DNA from: Saccharomonospora glauca K62
Lineage (GTDB): Bacteria > Actinomycetota > Actinomycetes > Mycobacteriales > Pseudonocardiaceae
Direction of reading: 5' to 3'
Length of the DNA stretch: 64,000 bases
Assembly: GCF_000243395.2 (NCBI RefSeq)
Contig: NZ_CM001484.1
Span: 3,032,524-3,096,523 of the forward strand
Each line of letters starts with the position of its first letter. Within the stretch, counting starts at the first letter, position 1. The notes under the pieces were generated by a model. That model was not told where the DNA came from. It saw only the letters and a program-made list of their open reading frames with translations, and ran no database searches. Of the stretch, positions 41,772-49,963 are shown piece by piece. The position numbers and the translations under genes were made by a program.

Positions 41772-42350
41772 ATGAAGAAATACCTCATCGGGGCGAGCGC
41801 GGCTGCCGTCCTCGCCCTCACAACGGCCTGCGGCACCGGCGATACGTCCGCCGTGGACTCGAGCCGGAGCACGCCACCGACAGCGGCCGGCGAGGCTCAG
41901 CAGAGCAGTCACAACGACAGCGACATCGCCTTCGCCCAACAGATGATCCCGCATCACGAGCAGGCAGTGGAGATGGCCGACCTGGCATTGGAGCGTTCCA
42001 CCGACCCGAATGTGGAAAGCCTCGCTGAGCAGATCACAGGCTCGCAGGATCCCGAGATCCAGCAGATGACCGGGTTGCTGAAGAAGTGGGGCGCGCCTGC
42101 AGCCCCCGATAAGTCCGACATGCCGGGGATGATGAGCGGAGAGGAGATGCGGCAGCTGGAACAGGCGACCGGCTCCGAGTTCGACGTCATGTGGCTGCAG
42201 ATGATGATCCAGCATCATCAGGGCGCGATCGAGCTGGCCAAGACAGAACTGAAGGAAGGCAGCGACGCCGACGCCAAGGCACTCGCCCAGCGCATCATCG
42301 AGGCGCAGGACGCTGAAATCCGCGAGATGGTGGGGCTCCTCCCGCACTGA
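41772..42350 (+). CDS. DUF305 lipoprotein
   Basis: A 192-residue lipoprotein (lipobox T-T-A-C, Cys20) with two DUF305 halves, each a four-helix, ferritin-like bundle piece: Q-Q-M-I-P-H-H-E-Q-A and Q-M-M-I-Q-H-H-Q-G-A. The two H-H pairs and Met residues suggest copper binding outside the membrane. It is paired with the DUF6153 gene upstream. One of three intact DUF305 genes here, with at least two decayed ones at 10990 and 19584. Confidence 0.9.
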   Translation: MKKYLIGASAAAVLALTTACGTGDTSAVDSSRSTPPTAAGEAQQSSHNDSDIAFAQQMIPHHEQAVEMADLALERSTDPNVESLAEQITGSQDPEIQQMTGLLKKWGAPAAPDKSDMPGMMSGEEMRQLEQATGSEFDVMWLQMMIQHHQGAIELAKTELKEGSDADAKALAQRIIEAQDAEIREMVGLLPH

Positions 42351-42487
42351 CCGCCCCACGGCCGGCTTTCCGCGGCAGGCGTCGCCGGGCTCAGCCACAC
42401 ATTGCCTTGACGCGCTCCCTGGAGCAGGTCCAGGTACCCGGCTCGGCAGCTTTCGCCCCGTAGGATGACTCCCTATGAGGAGGCGCC

Positions 42488-42631
42488 ATGCGCGGGCCCG
42501 GTGAACTCGAAGCCACGGTAGTGGAGATGCTCTGGCATGCGGCAGAGCCGATTAAGGTTCGCGACCTCCTGAAGCGGCTGCCGACGATGACAGCCATCCT
42601 CACCGTGTTGGCTGCCACACTGCCGTCCTGA
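42488..42631 (+). pseudogene. BlaI N-terminal remnant
   Basis: A 47-codon frame with the same leader as blaI at 14141 (ATGAGGAGGCGCC-ATG) encodes M-R-G-P-G-E-L-E-A-T-V-V-E-M-L-W and P-I-K-V-R-D-L-L, the first winged-helix segments of BlaI. The recognition helix and dimerisation part are missing. Confidence 0.75.
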
Positions 42632-42660
42632 CGGCACAGCTCGGTCGCCACTCCCCAAAC

Positions 42661-42677
42661 CACTAGTATCGATAGTA
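42661..42677. promoter_or_regulatory. BlaI-type operator 10
   Basis: CACTA-GTATCGA-TAGTA lies between two BlaI remnants, about 230 bases before the second M56 gene, matching the position of operator 3 relative to the intact blaI/M56 pair. Confidence 0.6.
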
Positions 42678-42751
42678 GGCCGTTTGACAGGGGATCTCGT
42701 TAGCAAGATGGCGGGAGGCGCGATGTTCAGGCTCGGCGGGCGGGACACCCG

Positions 42752-42910
42752 ATGATGAACGTGCTGTGGGGCGCAGACGAGCCCGCCGAAGCCGGAGAGA
42801 CCTGTTCTGGCAGCACTGAGGGAGCGCTGTGGCGCTTCTTTCACACAGCGTCCAAGCACGACACCGTGCACCTGCGCAACGCGCTCTCCTGGAAGGCCAA
42901 CGGGCAATGA
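42752..42910 (+). pseudogene. second BlaI remnant fused across a deletion
   Basis: A 52-codon frame opens with M-N-V-L-W-G-A-D-E-P, a BlaI first helix, and ends with W-R-F-F-H-T-A-S-K-H-D and L-R-N-A-L-S, the BlaI C-terminal helix, with the middle deleted. Its TGA overlaps the M56 start (ATGA) exactly as in the intact pair. The frame is open, so a short product could be made, but it lacks the DNA-recognition helix. Confidence 0.6.
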
Positions 42911-43860
42911 CGCTGGCTTTGGCTCTGCTGGTGGGAACCATCACGGCCGGATGGCTCGTGCCCCAGGGCTTACGACGCGTCGATCTCCGCCGCCGAGACC
43001 CACGGTCCCTGCTCGTCGCCTGGCTTGCGTCGATCATGGGTGTCGCGGCAGCCGGGACGGCGGGCGTTGTCCTCCTTTTGACGCCTGGCCACGGGCCTGC
43101 CGATTCCCTCACGTGGGCGTTGAACCGATGTCTGGCAGCCTTGCAGCACGGCTCCCCACCACGGTTCGAGGACCTGCTGGGTATCGCCAGTGCCGCCCTG
43201 CTGGGGGTTGTCGTCGTGCGCTGCGCTGTCGTCACGGCGCGCGAACTGCTGCGGCTACGGCGGGCAAGCCGCGAACGGCTCTCGGTGCTGCGATTGGCCG
43301 GGTGGCCGGATGCGGCCACGCCGAACACGTTCTGGCTGGCGCACGACCGGCCGCTGGCGTTCAGCCTTCTCGGCCGGCCTGGCGTGATCATCGCGACGGA
43401 AGGCCTGACCCGGCACCTGCCCGCCGACGCGGTTGCCGCTGTGCTGGCGCACGAGCGTGCTCACCTGAGAGGGCATCATCACCTATTGATCGCGGTTATG
43501 GACAGCCTGCGGCGCACGCTGCCGTTCGTTCCGCTATTCCGGCAGGCGCCAGCAGCCATCCGCGAGCTCGTGGAACTAGCCGCGGACATGTCGGCAACTC
43601 GAGTGTGCGGCCCCGCTGCCGTCCGTGCCGCGCTGCTGGCTGTCTCCGGGCATGACGCGCCCAGCGTGGCCCTGGCCATGGGGCGCGATACGGTCCGCGT
43701 GCGGCTCGCTCGCCTGGAGCATGTGGCGCAGGCACCCGGGGGCGCCCGCAGAGCGCTGTCCTGTGGTGCGGCCGGGGCCCTGGCCACCGCCGTCCCGTTC
43801 TTGACCGGCCCGTCGCTGCTGTTCGCCCTGGCGGTGCTGGCCTGCCCGGTCGGCGGCTGA
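42907..43860 (+). CDS. M56 (BlaR1-like) metallopeptidase, second copy
   Basis: A 317-residue paralogue of 14503-15456, the same length, with H182-E-R-A-H186 at identical positions and the same membrane layout. It keeps ATGA coupling to a BlaI remnant, so it has lost its cognate repressor. If expressed, it could act on the repressor encoded at 14141. No sensor domain. Open and apparently intact. Confidence 0.82.
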   Translation: MTLALALLVGTITAGWLVPQGLRRVDLRRRDPRSLLVAWLASIMGVAAAGTAGVVLLLTPGHGPADSLTWALNRCLAALQHGSPPRFEDLLGIASAALLGVVVVRCAVVTARELLRLRRASRERLSVLRLAGWPDAATPNTFWLAHDRPLAFSLLGRPGVIIATEGLTRHLPADAVAAVLAHERAHLRGHHHLLIAVMDSLRRTLPFVPLFRQAPAAIRELVELAADMSATRVCGPAAVRAALLAVSGHDAPSVALAMGRDTVRVRLARLEHVAQAPGGARRALSCGAAGALATAVPFLTGPSLLFALAVLACPVGG

Positions 43861-43882
43861 CACGACCGGACTCGGCCTTGCC

Positions 43883-43973
43883 TTGCCCATGGCCTCGGCA
43901 ACCACAACGGCGTAGTCCGCGGAGAGCCGTACTGGCGAGAGGATTCCTTCGGGCTCGACCGACTCACCCCGTA
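43883..43973 (+). pseudogene. relic with H-N-G...G-E-P-Y tail
   Basis: A short frame reads H-G-L-G-N-H-N-G-V-V-R-G-E-P-Y-W-R-E-D-S, then D-R-L-T-P and a stop, nearly the same tail as the relic at 17639-17708. No start is visible. It follows the second M56 gene. Family unknown. Confidence 0.4.
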
Positions 43974-44029
43974 GCGCGAGCCAGCCTGTCCGCGGCCGCA
44001 CAAGGACCGCGACGTCCGTCACAGCCCGG

Positions 44030-45232
44030 CTAACGCCGGGGGCCGATGTCGCGTACTACGTCGCAGAGCATCGCGAGCTCCTCGCAGGTGTTGTAGTAGT
44101 GCACCGACGCGCGCACGAGCTCCTCGAGCCCGCGATTCTCCATGTCCAGTCTCGTCGAGGGGGTTCTGGACACACTGACGTTGATCCCGTGTGCGCCGAG
44201 CGCGGCTTGCACGTCGGCTGGCGCGACGCCGTCGACCGTGAAGGACACGATCCCGCACCGTTCGACGCCCGCGTCGTGAACTGTGACTTGGGGTAACTGA
44301 GCCAGGCTCAGCCGGAGCTCGTCGGCCAGCGCGTATACGCGCCCTCGGATGCGGTCCAGTCCCCACCCGAGAGCGTAGTCGATCGCCGCGCCAAGGCCGA
44401 GTTTGGCCGCGTAGTTGCACTCCCACGACTCGAAACGCCGGGCATCGGGACGTATCCGGTACTCGTCGCGAGCAACCCATGTCGCGGCGTGCAGATCGAG
44501 CATCGGCGGCGCCAGCTCGTCGAGCACTTCCCGCCGGACGTAGAGCAGGCCCGTGCCGCGGGGCCCGCGCAGGTACTTCCGGCCGGTCATGGACACCATG
44601 TCGCAGCCGATTTCGTCGACATCGAGCGACATCTGTCCCGCCGACTGACAGGCGTCCAGCAGGTACAGCACACCGGCGTCTCTGGCGACCTTGCCCACCT
44701 CGGCGGCGGGGTTCACCAGCCCACCGTTGGTCGGGACATGGGTCAGCGAGATGAGCCGCACCCGCTCATCGATCAGGTCGCGCAGCCTCGGCACCGAGAT
44801 CTGCCCGGACTCGCCGTTGGGCACGACATCGACCCGCAGGTTGTAGCGCTGCGCCAGCTGGAGGTAGGCGATGAAGTTACTGGCGTACTCGGCCTCGCTC
44901 GTCAGGATCCGATCACCAGGACGGAACGGGACGGAGTAGAAGGCCATGTCCCAGGCCCGGGTCGCACTGTCGACCACGGCGATCTCGTCGGTACGGCAGC
45001 CGAGCAGGCGTGCCGCCGAACCGTAGACGTCCTCGATCTCCTCGGCGACCAGCGCTGCGGCTTCGTAACCACCGACACGAGCCTCAAGCTTCAGGTGCGT
45101 GACGGTACGGTCGAGCACCGGCGTCGGCATCAGGGCGGCACCGGCATTGTTGAGGTGGACGACGTTCTCGCAGCCCGGGGTCTCCCGCCGCGCTCGCTCC
45201 ACGTCGAAGGTGTGCACCGCGGCCGCCGTCAT
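44030..45232 (-). CDS. class V aminotransferase-fold PLP enzyme (cysteine desulfurase/C-S lyase-like)
   Basis: A 400-residue fold-type I, class V PLP enzyme. It has the N-terminal L-N-N-A-G, D-A-C-Q-S-A-G-Q (PLP Asp), and T-G-R-K-Y-L-R-G-P-R-G-T-G with the Schiff-base Lys at about 224. There is no active-site Cys loop of the IscS/SufS type, so a C-S lyase or epimerase role is possible. It follows an amino-acid ABC importer and overlaps it (GTG/ATGA-type), suggesting action on the imported sulfur amino acid; that is inference. Confidence 0.82.
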   Translation of the reverse strand: MTAAAVHTFDVERARRETPGCENVVHLNNAGAALMPTPVLDRTVTHLKLEARVGGYEAAALVAEEIEDVYGSAARLLGCRTDEIAVVDSATRAWDMAFYSVPFRPGDRILTSEAEYASNFIAYLQLAQRYNLRVDVVPNGESGQISVPRLRDLIDERVRLISLTHVPTNGGLVNPAAEVGKVARDAGVLYLLDACQSAGQMSLDVDEIGCDMVSMTGRKYLRGPRGTGLLYVRREVLDELAPPMLDLHAATWVARDEYRIRPDARRFESWECNYAAKLGLGAAIDYALGWGLDRIRGRVYALADELRLSLAQLPQVTVHDAGVERCGIVSFTVDGVAPADVQAALGAHGINVSVSRTPSTRLDMENRGLEELVRASVHYYNTCEELAMLCDVVRDIGPRR

Positions 45233-46041
45233 ATGACCTCCTCACCGACCTGCGCGGCCGGAACGTCCGTGGGCAGTGCTGAGTGATCGACAAGCCGGAG
45301 GAACGAGCGCACCCGTTCCTTGGCCGGTGTGGTGAAGAAGGTCTCGGGTGCGGCCTCCTCGACCACCACACCACCGTCCATGAACACGATGCGATCGGCG
45401 ACGTCACGGGCGAAGTGCGTCTCGTGGGTGACGATCACCATCGTCATCCCATCAGCGGCCAACTCCCGGATGACCTGGAGCACCTCGGCATGCAGTTCCG
45501 GGTCGAGCGCCGATGTCGGCTCGTCGAAGAGAACCACCTGCGGCTCCATCGCCAGCGCTCTGGCGATGGCAACCCGCTGCTTCTGGCCGCCCGACAGTCG
45601 TGAGGGATACACATCGCGCTTGTCAGCCAGCCCGACCCGGTCGAGCAACCGCTCGCCGAGGGACACAGCCTCGGCGCCCGGCAGCCTCCGCACCTGCCGG
45701 GGCCCCTCGATCACGTTCTCAAGGGCCGTCATATGCGGGAACAGGTTGAACTGCTGGAACACCATGCCCGTCCGCTGCCGGACCTGCTGCATCAACCTTG
45801 CCCGCCCGCGACGGTCGCGCCGCACACCGCACTGGAAAGCGCAACCGCAGATCCGCACGTGGCCGGCATCAGGTTCCTCCAACAGGTTCATGCAGCGCAC
45901 CAGTGTGGTCTTGCCCGACCCGGACGGGCCCATGAGCACGACGACCTCACCACGCTCCACCGAGAGGTCCACGCCTCGCAGTACCTCCAGATCGCCGAAG
46001 GCCTTGCGGATGCCTGTGAGTTCGATCGTGGCCGTGGTCAT
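45229..46041 (-). CDS. polar amino-acid ABC transporter ATPase
   Basis: A 270-residue ATPase: Walker A G-P-S-G-S-G-K-T-T, Q-loop V-F-Q-Q-F-N-L-F-P-H, signature L-S-G-G-Q-K-Q-R, Walker B V-V-L-F-D-E-P-T and H-loop V-T-H-E-T. This is the GlnQ/HisP group. An extra 18-residue Arg/Cys-rich insert (about 67-84) lies before the Q-loop. It overlaps the permease gene upstream and the PLP enzyme downstream by 4 bases each. Confidence 0.9.
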   Translation of the reverse strand: MTTATIELTGIRKAFGDLEVLRGVDLSVERGEVVVLMGPSGSGKTTLVRCMNLLEEPDAGHVRICGCAFQCGVRRDRRGRARLMQQVRQRTGMVFQQFNLFPHMTALENVIEGPRQVRRLPGAEAVSLGERLLDRVGLADKRDVYPSRLSGGQKQRVAIARALAMEPQVVLFDEPTSALDPELHAEVLQVIRELAADGMTMVIVTHETHFARDVADRIVFMDGGVVVEEAAPETFFTTPAKERVRSFLRLVDHSALPTDVPAAQVGEEVI

Positions 46042-46685
46042 GCGTATGCCTTTCCCATTCGCCTCTCCAGCATTCCCTGCCCGACGGACAGCAAGGTGTT
46101 GATCAGCCAGTAGAGGGCCCCGATCATCAGGAACGCCTCCATGTACCGGAAGTTCGCGTTACCGATGCTCTCCGCCACTCGGGTGAGCTCCACAACGGTC
46201 ACGACCGAGGCGAGCGACGTGTCCTTCATCAAAGCGATGAACCGCCCACCCACTGCGGGCGTCGCGATCCTGATGGCTTGCGGGAACACGATTCGGCGGA
46301 AGGTCCGCCAGTAGGGCATTCCGATCGAGGAAGCGGCCTCCCACTGTCCTTTGTCGACACCGAGGATGCCGCCGCGGAAGTTCTCGCTGAGGTACGCCCC
46401 CGCAAACAGGCTCAGCGCGAGAATCGCCGACGGGATCGGTTCGAGTTGCACCCCGAGCTGCGGCAGACCGAGGTATATGATCATGATCTGAATCAGTAGC
46501 GGGGTGCCCCGGAACACCGACACGAACATGATCGCAATACCCCTGAACACTCGAAAATCCGAGATGCGGGCCAGAGCGACGAGGGCGCCCAGCACGGAGC
46601 CGAGCGCGAACGACACCACCCCGAGCAACAGGGTCACACCCAGACCTTTGATCAACATCGGGAAAGAATCGACCAGCATGTCCAT
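46038..46685 (-). CDS. polar amino-acid ABC transporter permease
   Basis: A 215-residue permease of the HisMQ/GlnP family with four or five helices and the E-A-A-S-S-I-G-M (EAA) loop near residue 140 that docks the ATPase. The ATG at 46685 (or 46679) follows AAGGG. Only one permease gene is present, so it probably works as a homodimer. It lies 8 bases after the binding-protein gene. Confidence 0.9.
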   Translation of the reverse strand: MDMLVDSFPMLIKGLGVTLLLGVVSFALGSVLGALVALARISDFRVFRGIAIMFVSVFRGTPLLIQIMIIYLGLPQLGVQLEPIPSAILALSLFAGAYLSENFRGGILGVDKGQWEAASSIGMPYWRTFRRIVFPQAIRIATPAVGGRFIALMKDTSLASVVTVVELTRVAESIGNANFRYMEAFLMIGALYWLINTLLSVGQGMLERRMGKAYA

Positions 46686-46693
46686 GGCTGCCC

Positions 46694-47521
46694 TTACCCC
46701 TGCTCCGGCGGTAAGGCATTCAGCTCCGGCACCATGTCCAGCCCGAGCCATTGCTGCGAGATACGACTCAGCGTGCCGTCGGCGATCATGCTCGCGATCG
46801 CTTTGTCGATCTCCTTCTTGAACGCGGGAGAGCCCTTGCGGAAGGACATCCCGTTGACTTCACTTTCCAGCAGCTTACCCACCGGCTTGACCGCCAGGTC
46901 GTTCTGCTTGGCCAGGTAGCTGCCTTGGAAGCGTGAGACCAGCATCGCATCGGCATTGCCTCGGGCGAGATCAGTCAAGCCCAGCGTCGCGTTTTGGTAG
47001 GTCTTGACTTGCGCACCCTGAATCTCCTCTCTGGCGAACTGCTCCTGAGTGGTGCCGGCGGACACGGCCACCACCTTGTCCTCCAGATCGGACAGCGAAC
47101 CGATGCTACGGTCGCCGCTGGGAACAAAGATCGCCACGCCGTTGACTTGGTACGGCCTGGAGAAGGAAACCTGCTGCTTGCGCTCCTCGGTGATCGTCTG
47201 ACCGGAGATCACGATGTCGAAGCGCTCCGCTCGAACGCCTTCGATGAAGCTCTGGAAATTTGATGCCACGAATTCGACGTTGTCCACTCCGATCCGGCGA
47301 GCCACCTCATGCGCGACGTCGACGTCGTAGCCCACAGGCTTGCCGTCGTCCAGGAAGTTCCACGGCGGATTGGCCTGGGTCAGCGCGACTCGCAAAGTGC
47401 CGCTGTCCCGCACGTCCGCCAACACATCGGTGGATCCCCCGCCTGAGCAACCCATGAGAACGGCGCTGGCCATGGTGAGCAGGAGCGCGAGCCCCTTTCT
47501 CATTCGCCCGACTTGTGACAT
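46694..47521 (-). CDS. amino-acid ABC transporter binding lipoprotein
   Basis: A 275-residue binding protein of family 3 (SBP_bac_3), with a lipobox V-L-M-G-C25 and typical segments N-P-P-W-N-F, G-Y-D-V-D-V-A and D-I-V-I-S-G-Q-T-I-T, which form the amino-acid pocket (Arg/Asp ligands present). It starts the operon SBP-permease-ATPase-PLP enzyme. Substrate may be cystine or another polar amino acid, judged only from the downstream enzyme. Confidence 0.9.
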   Translation of the reverse strand: MSQVGRMRKGLALLLTMASAVLMGCSGGGSTDVLADVRDSGTLRVALTQANPPWNFLDDGKPVGYDVDVAHEVARRIGVDNVEFVASNFQSFIEGVRAERFDIVISGQTITEERKQQVSFSRPYQVNGVAIFVPSGDRSIGSLSDLEDKVVAVSAGTTQEQFAREEIQGAQVKTYQNATLGLTDLARGNADAMLVSRFQGSYLAKQNDLAVKPVGKLLESEVNGMSFRKGSPAFKKEIDKAIASMIADGTLSRISQQWLGLDMVPELNALPPEQG

Positions 47522-47889
47522 TCCCTTGACCTCCCTCTCGGCAGCAAAGCCGCGGCGAGACGGTGCGAGCCAAAGGCCGCCCGTTGGTTCGCCGGTTCGG
47601 TCGTGCTTTTCGTCACTCGATCGAGTGACGGAACACTATGCGGGGGTGGGGTATGGAGTCAATGGTCCACCCGAGGGCTTTTCAGAACCAGCGGAGTCGC
47701 AAGTCAGACAGGAACGGTCGAGAAATCAGCACACTTTCGGCTGTTCGAACGCATTGTCACTACGGAGACTGTCGGCCGACGTAGCCTGCCGTCCACGACA
47801 GCGTCACGGACGGCAGGCTACGTTTTCCGACACCCAGAAGGTGTAGCAGCGGTAGACATCTCGGAGCCGGTGAACCCGCGCGCGGCCGT
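47522..47889. other. gene-free intergenic region
   Basis: These 368 bases hold the promoter region of the ABC operon and a bidirectional hairpin (47780-47822), but no gene that I can support on either strand. Confidence 0.5.
47780..47826. terminator. 15-bp hairpin with T run
   Basis: CGTAGCCTGCCGTCC at 47780-47794 pairs perfectly with 47808-47822 around a 13-base loop, followed by TTTT on the plus strand. It lies 64 bases beyond the stop of the membrane gene at 47890 and before the ABC operon on the minus strand. Confidence 0.8.
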
Positions 47890-48375
47890 TCAAGAAGGCC
47901 GGCAACCCTCGGTGGCGCACATGCGCCCACGCCACCGTACGACCACGGCCACGAGAAGCGCGGACAGCGAGATCACCGCGAGGACCGGCTGGATGGGTGC
48001 CCACACTCCCAACGCACCGGAGACCCCGAGCACGCCGATGACGAGCTTGTTGCAGACCGGGCATCCCACGGCGAACGCCGAGAGCAGCGAAGAACCCAGG
48101 ACCCGCCTCTGGCCACGGGTGTTCGCGACCTGGGGAACGATCGCGAACCATAGCCCGGTCAGCAAAACCGTCAGAGCCAGAGCAGGGTACTCCCACCAGC
48201 GCACCGGGGTCATCCTGGTGAACCAGCCGGTGTCGATCACATCGGTCGGCACACCCACGATGAGGGCGCTCAGCAGCGCCACTCCGACTCCCCTACCCCA
48301 CCGCCACGGCCGTGTGTCGGCTGCCTCCCGCACCTGCTCGCCGGCAGCGTTGTCGACGTGCTGCAACTGCATCAC
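47890..48375 (-). CDS. membrane protein with C-P-V-C motif
   Basis: A 161-residue protein with four predicted helices (about 32-48, 62-82, 98-115, 125-145). A membrane-edge C-P-V-C occurs in A-V-G-C-P-V-C-N-K-L, and a second Cys pair lies near the C-terminus (C-A-T-E-G-C). The C-x-x-C with Pro suggests thiol-redox chemistry or copper binding. Operator 11 lies just upstream of its start, linking it to the other thiol-redox genes. No named family recognised. Confidence 0.7.
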   Translation of the reverse strand: MMQLQHVDNAAGEQVREAADTRPWRWGRGVGVALLSALIVGVPTDVIDTGWFTRMTPVRWWEYPALALTVLLTGLWFAIVPQVANTRGQRRVLGSSLLSAFAVGCPVCNKLVIGVLGVSGALGVWAPIQPVLAVISLSALLVAVVVRWRGRMCATEGCRPS

Positions 48376-48409
48376 CGTGCCATCTCCCCTTCCACCGTGG
48401 CCCCAAAAC

Positions 48410-48426
48410 TACGATGGTCGATAGTA
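48410..48426. promoter_or_regulatory. BlaI-type operator 11
   Basis: TACGA-TGGTCGA-TAGTA has one arm mismatch and lies 35 bases upstream of the minus-strand gene ending at 47890 (start 48375). Confidence 0.5.
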
Positions 48427-48534
48427 CACCGGCGGTCGCCGGGCAGACGTGAGATGCGCCGGCCTGTCGCAACTACACCGCCTTTCACGACCGACTACCG
48501 GCCGCATTGGCCGACTGCGCCGGTTGGCTCGCGC

Positions 48535-48615
48535 GGCGCCAGGCGCCGCGGCGCAGCAGGCGTAGGCCGTTGAGCCCGACGATGACGGTGGAGCCTTCAT
48601 GCAGGCACAGGCGTG
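48535..48615 (-). pseudogene. metal P-type ATPase C-terminal scrap
   Basis: The minus strand reads C-L-H-E-G-S-T-V-I-V-G-L-N-G-L-R-L-L-R-R, the last conserved segment of cadmium/zinc-type P1B ATPases. Nothing upstream in frame remains. With 28930 and 50650 it is the third ATPase relic here. The remaining intergenic bases to 48773 are empty. Confidence 0.5.
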
Positions 48616-48773
48616 GTGATCATGGAAGTTCCTACAGTGGCCACAACTTCACCGTGCGCTCGCAGTTCCGGTGACCAGGTTCATGCGACCGAGCACGGGC
48701 AAAGGTCATCGAGTCGGCGTGCTTGTACGCTTGGTCGAGTGGTGACGAACGATCCTGTCGATGGAGAGTCACG

Positions 48774-49172
48774 GTGACGGGCCTGGAACGCCGGAGCGCG
48801 CTCGCGCGCTGGCTGCTGGTCTGTTCGGTGTTGCTCGGGCTGGTCCTCATGCACCACGTCGCGAATCAGCACATCGAACACGGTGACCCGTCGGCCACTG
48901 TCCAGCAGGTCACCACCGAGCACGACATCGCCGAGCACGACGGTTCGTCAGCACCTTCACACGAAGGCTCATCGGTACTGGCCCATCTGTGCTTCGCCGT
49001 GCTCGTCGGGTCGATCGTCCTGCTGATTCCCGTCCGGCTCATCCGCCGATTCCGGGACACCGTCACCAGGCTCAGGCCCCTCGCCGCGCGGACCGGTGGT
49101 GGGCGTGCTCCCCCCATCCCCTTACCGGTCCCGGCCGGGTTCGCCTACGACCTCTGTGTGCTGCGGCTGTGA
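48774..49172 (+). CDS. DUF6153 family membrane protein
   Basis: A 132-residue paralogue of 41289: N-terminal helix with L-M-H-H-V, an acidic/His loop (E-H-G-D, E-H-D-I-A-E-H-D), second helix with H-L-C-F-A-V-L and a terminal L-C-V-L-R. The GTG at 48774 has GGAG 7 bases upstream; the longer frame is unlikely. It heads a group with two DUF305 genes. Confidence 0.75.
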   Translation: MTGLERRSALARWLLVCSVLLGLVLMHHVANQHIEHGDPSATVQQVTTEHDIAEHDGSSAPSHEGSSVLAHLCFAVLVGSIVLLIPVRLIRRFRDTVTRLRPLAARTGGGRAPPIPLPVPAGFAYDLCVLRL

Positions 49173-49256
49173 TGTCACCACGCCGGGCGAGTTCATCGAG
49201 CTCGCGCGGCGTCCCGGCAACACAACAGATCTACCTACACAGAGGAAACAAGCACC

Positions 49257-49862
49257 ATGAAGAAGTCCCTGACTTATGCAGCCCTCGCCACGGCGGTCGC
49301 CGCGGCGCTCGCCGCCGGATGCACCGGAGGCACCGAGGGCGCAGACACCACTGGTAACGCCGGCTCCCAGCCCAGCACAAGCGCGTCAGCTGAACAGGCC
49401 ACCCACAACCAGGCGGACGTGACCTTCGTCCAGGGGATGATCCCTCACCACGAGGGCGCCATCGAGATGGCCGACCTCGCGGAGGGCCGCACCGACAACC
49501 CCGACATCCTCGATCTCGCCCAGCGCATCAAACAAGCACAGGGACCTGAGATCGACCAGCTGAACGGCTGGCTCGACGCCTGGGGCGTCAACAACGACAT
49601 GCCCGGGATGGACCACGGCGACATGGGGCATGAGATGCCCGGAATGGGTGCCGAGGACATGAAGAAACTCGAACAGGCCAACGGCGCCGAGTTCGACCGG
49701 CTGTTCCTGGAGTTGATGATCGAGCACCACCAGGGCGCCGTTGACATGTCCGAAACAGTGCTGGACGAGGGCAGCAACCCCGAGGTGAAGGAACTCGCCC
49801 AGCAGATCATCGACGCTCAGGAAGCAGAGATCAACGAGATGCGATCACTGCTGGAAGGCTGA
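49257..49862 (+). CDS. DUF305 lipoprotein
   Basis: A 201-residue lipoprotein (A-A-G-C, Cys22) with both H-H motifs: G-M-I-P-H-H-E-G-A and L-M-I-E-H-H-Q-G-A. A Met/His-rich loop between the halves (M-P-G-M-D-H-G-D-M-G-H-E-M-P-G-M) points to copper binding. It follows DUF6153 by 84 bases and precedes another DUF305 gene by about 100. Confidence 0.9.
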   Translation: MKKSLTYAALATAVAAALAAGCTGGTEGADTTGNAGSQPSTSASAEQATHNQADVTFVQGMIPHHEGAIEMADLAEGRTDNPDILDLAQRIKQAQGPEIDQLNGWLDAWGVNNDMPGMDHGDMGHEMPGMGAEDMKKLEQANGAEFDRLFLELMIEHHQGAVDMSETVLDEGSNPEVKELAQQIIDAQEAEINEMRSLLEG

Positions 49863-49963
49863 GCGCGTTCCACAACACATCACTTCCGGGCCTGCGAACC
49901 CACCTACTGGGTGAGTCCGCGGGCCCGGTCTTACGACGACATCCCGACGCGAAGGACCCTCCC

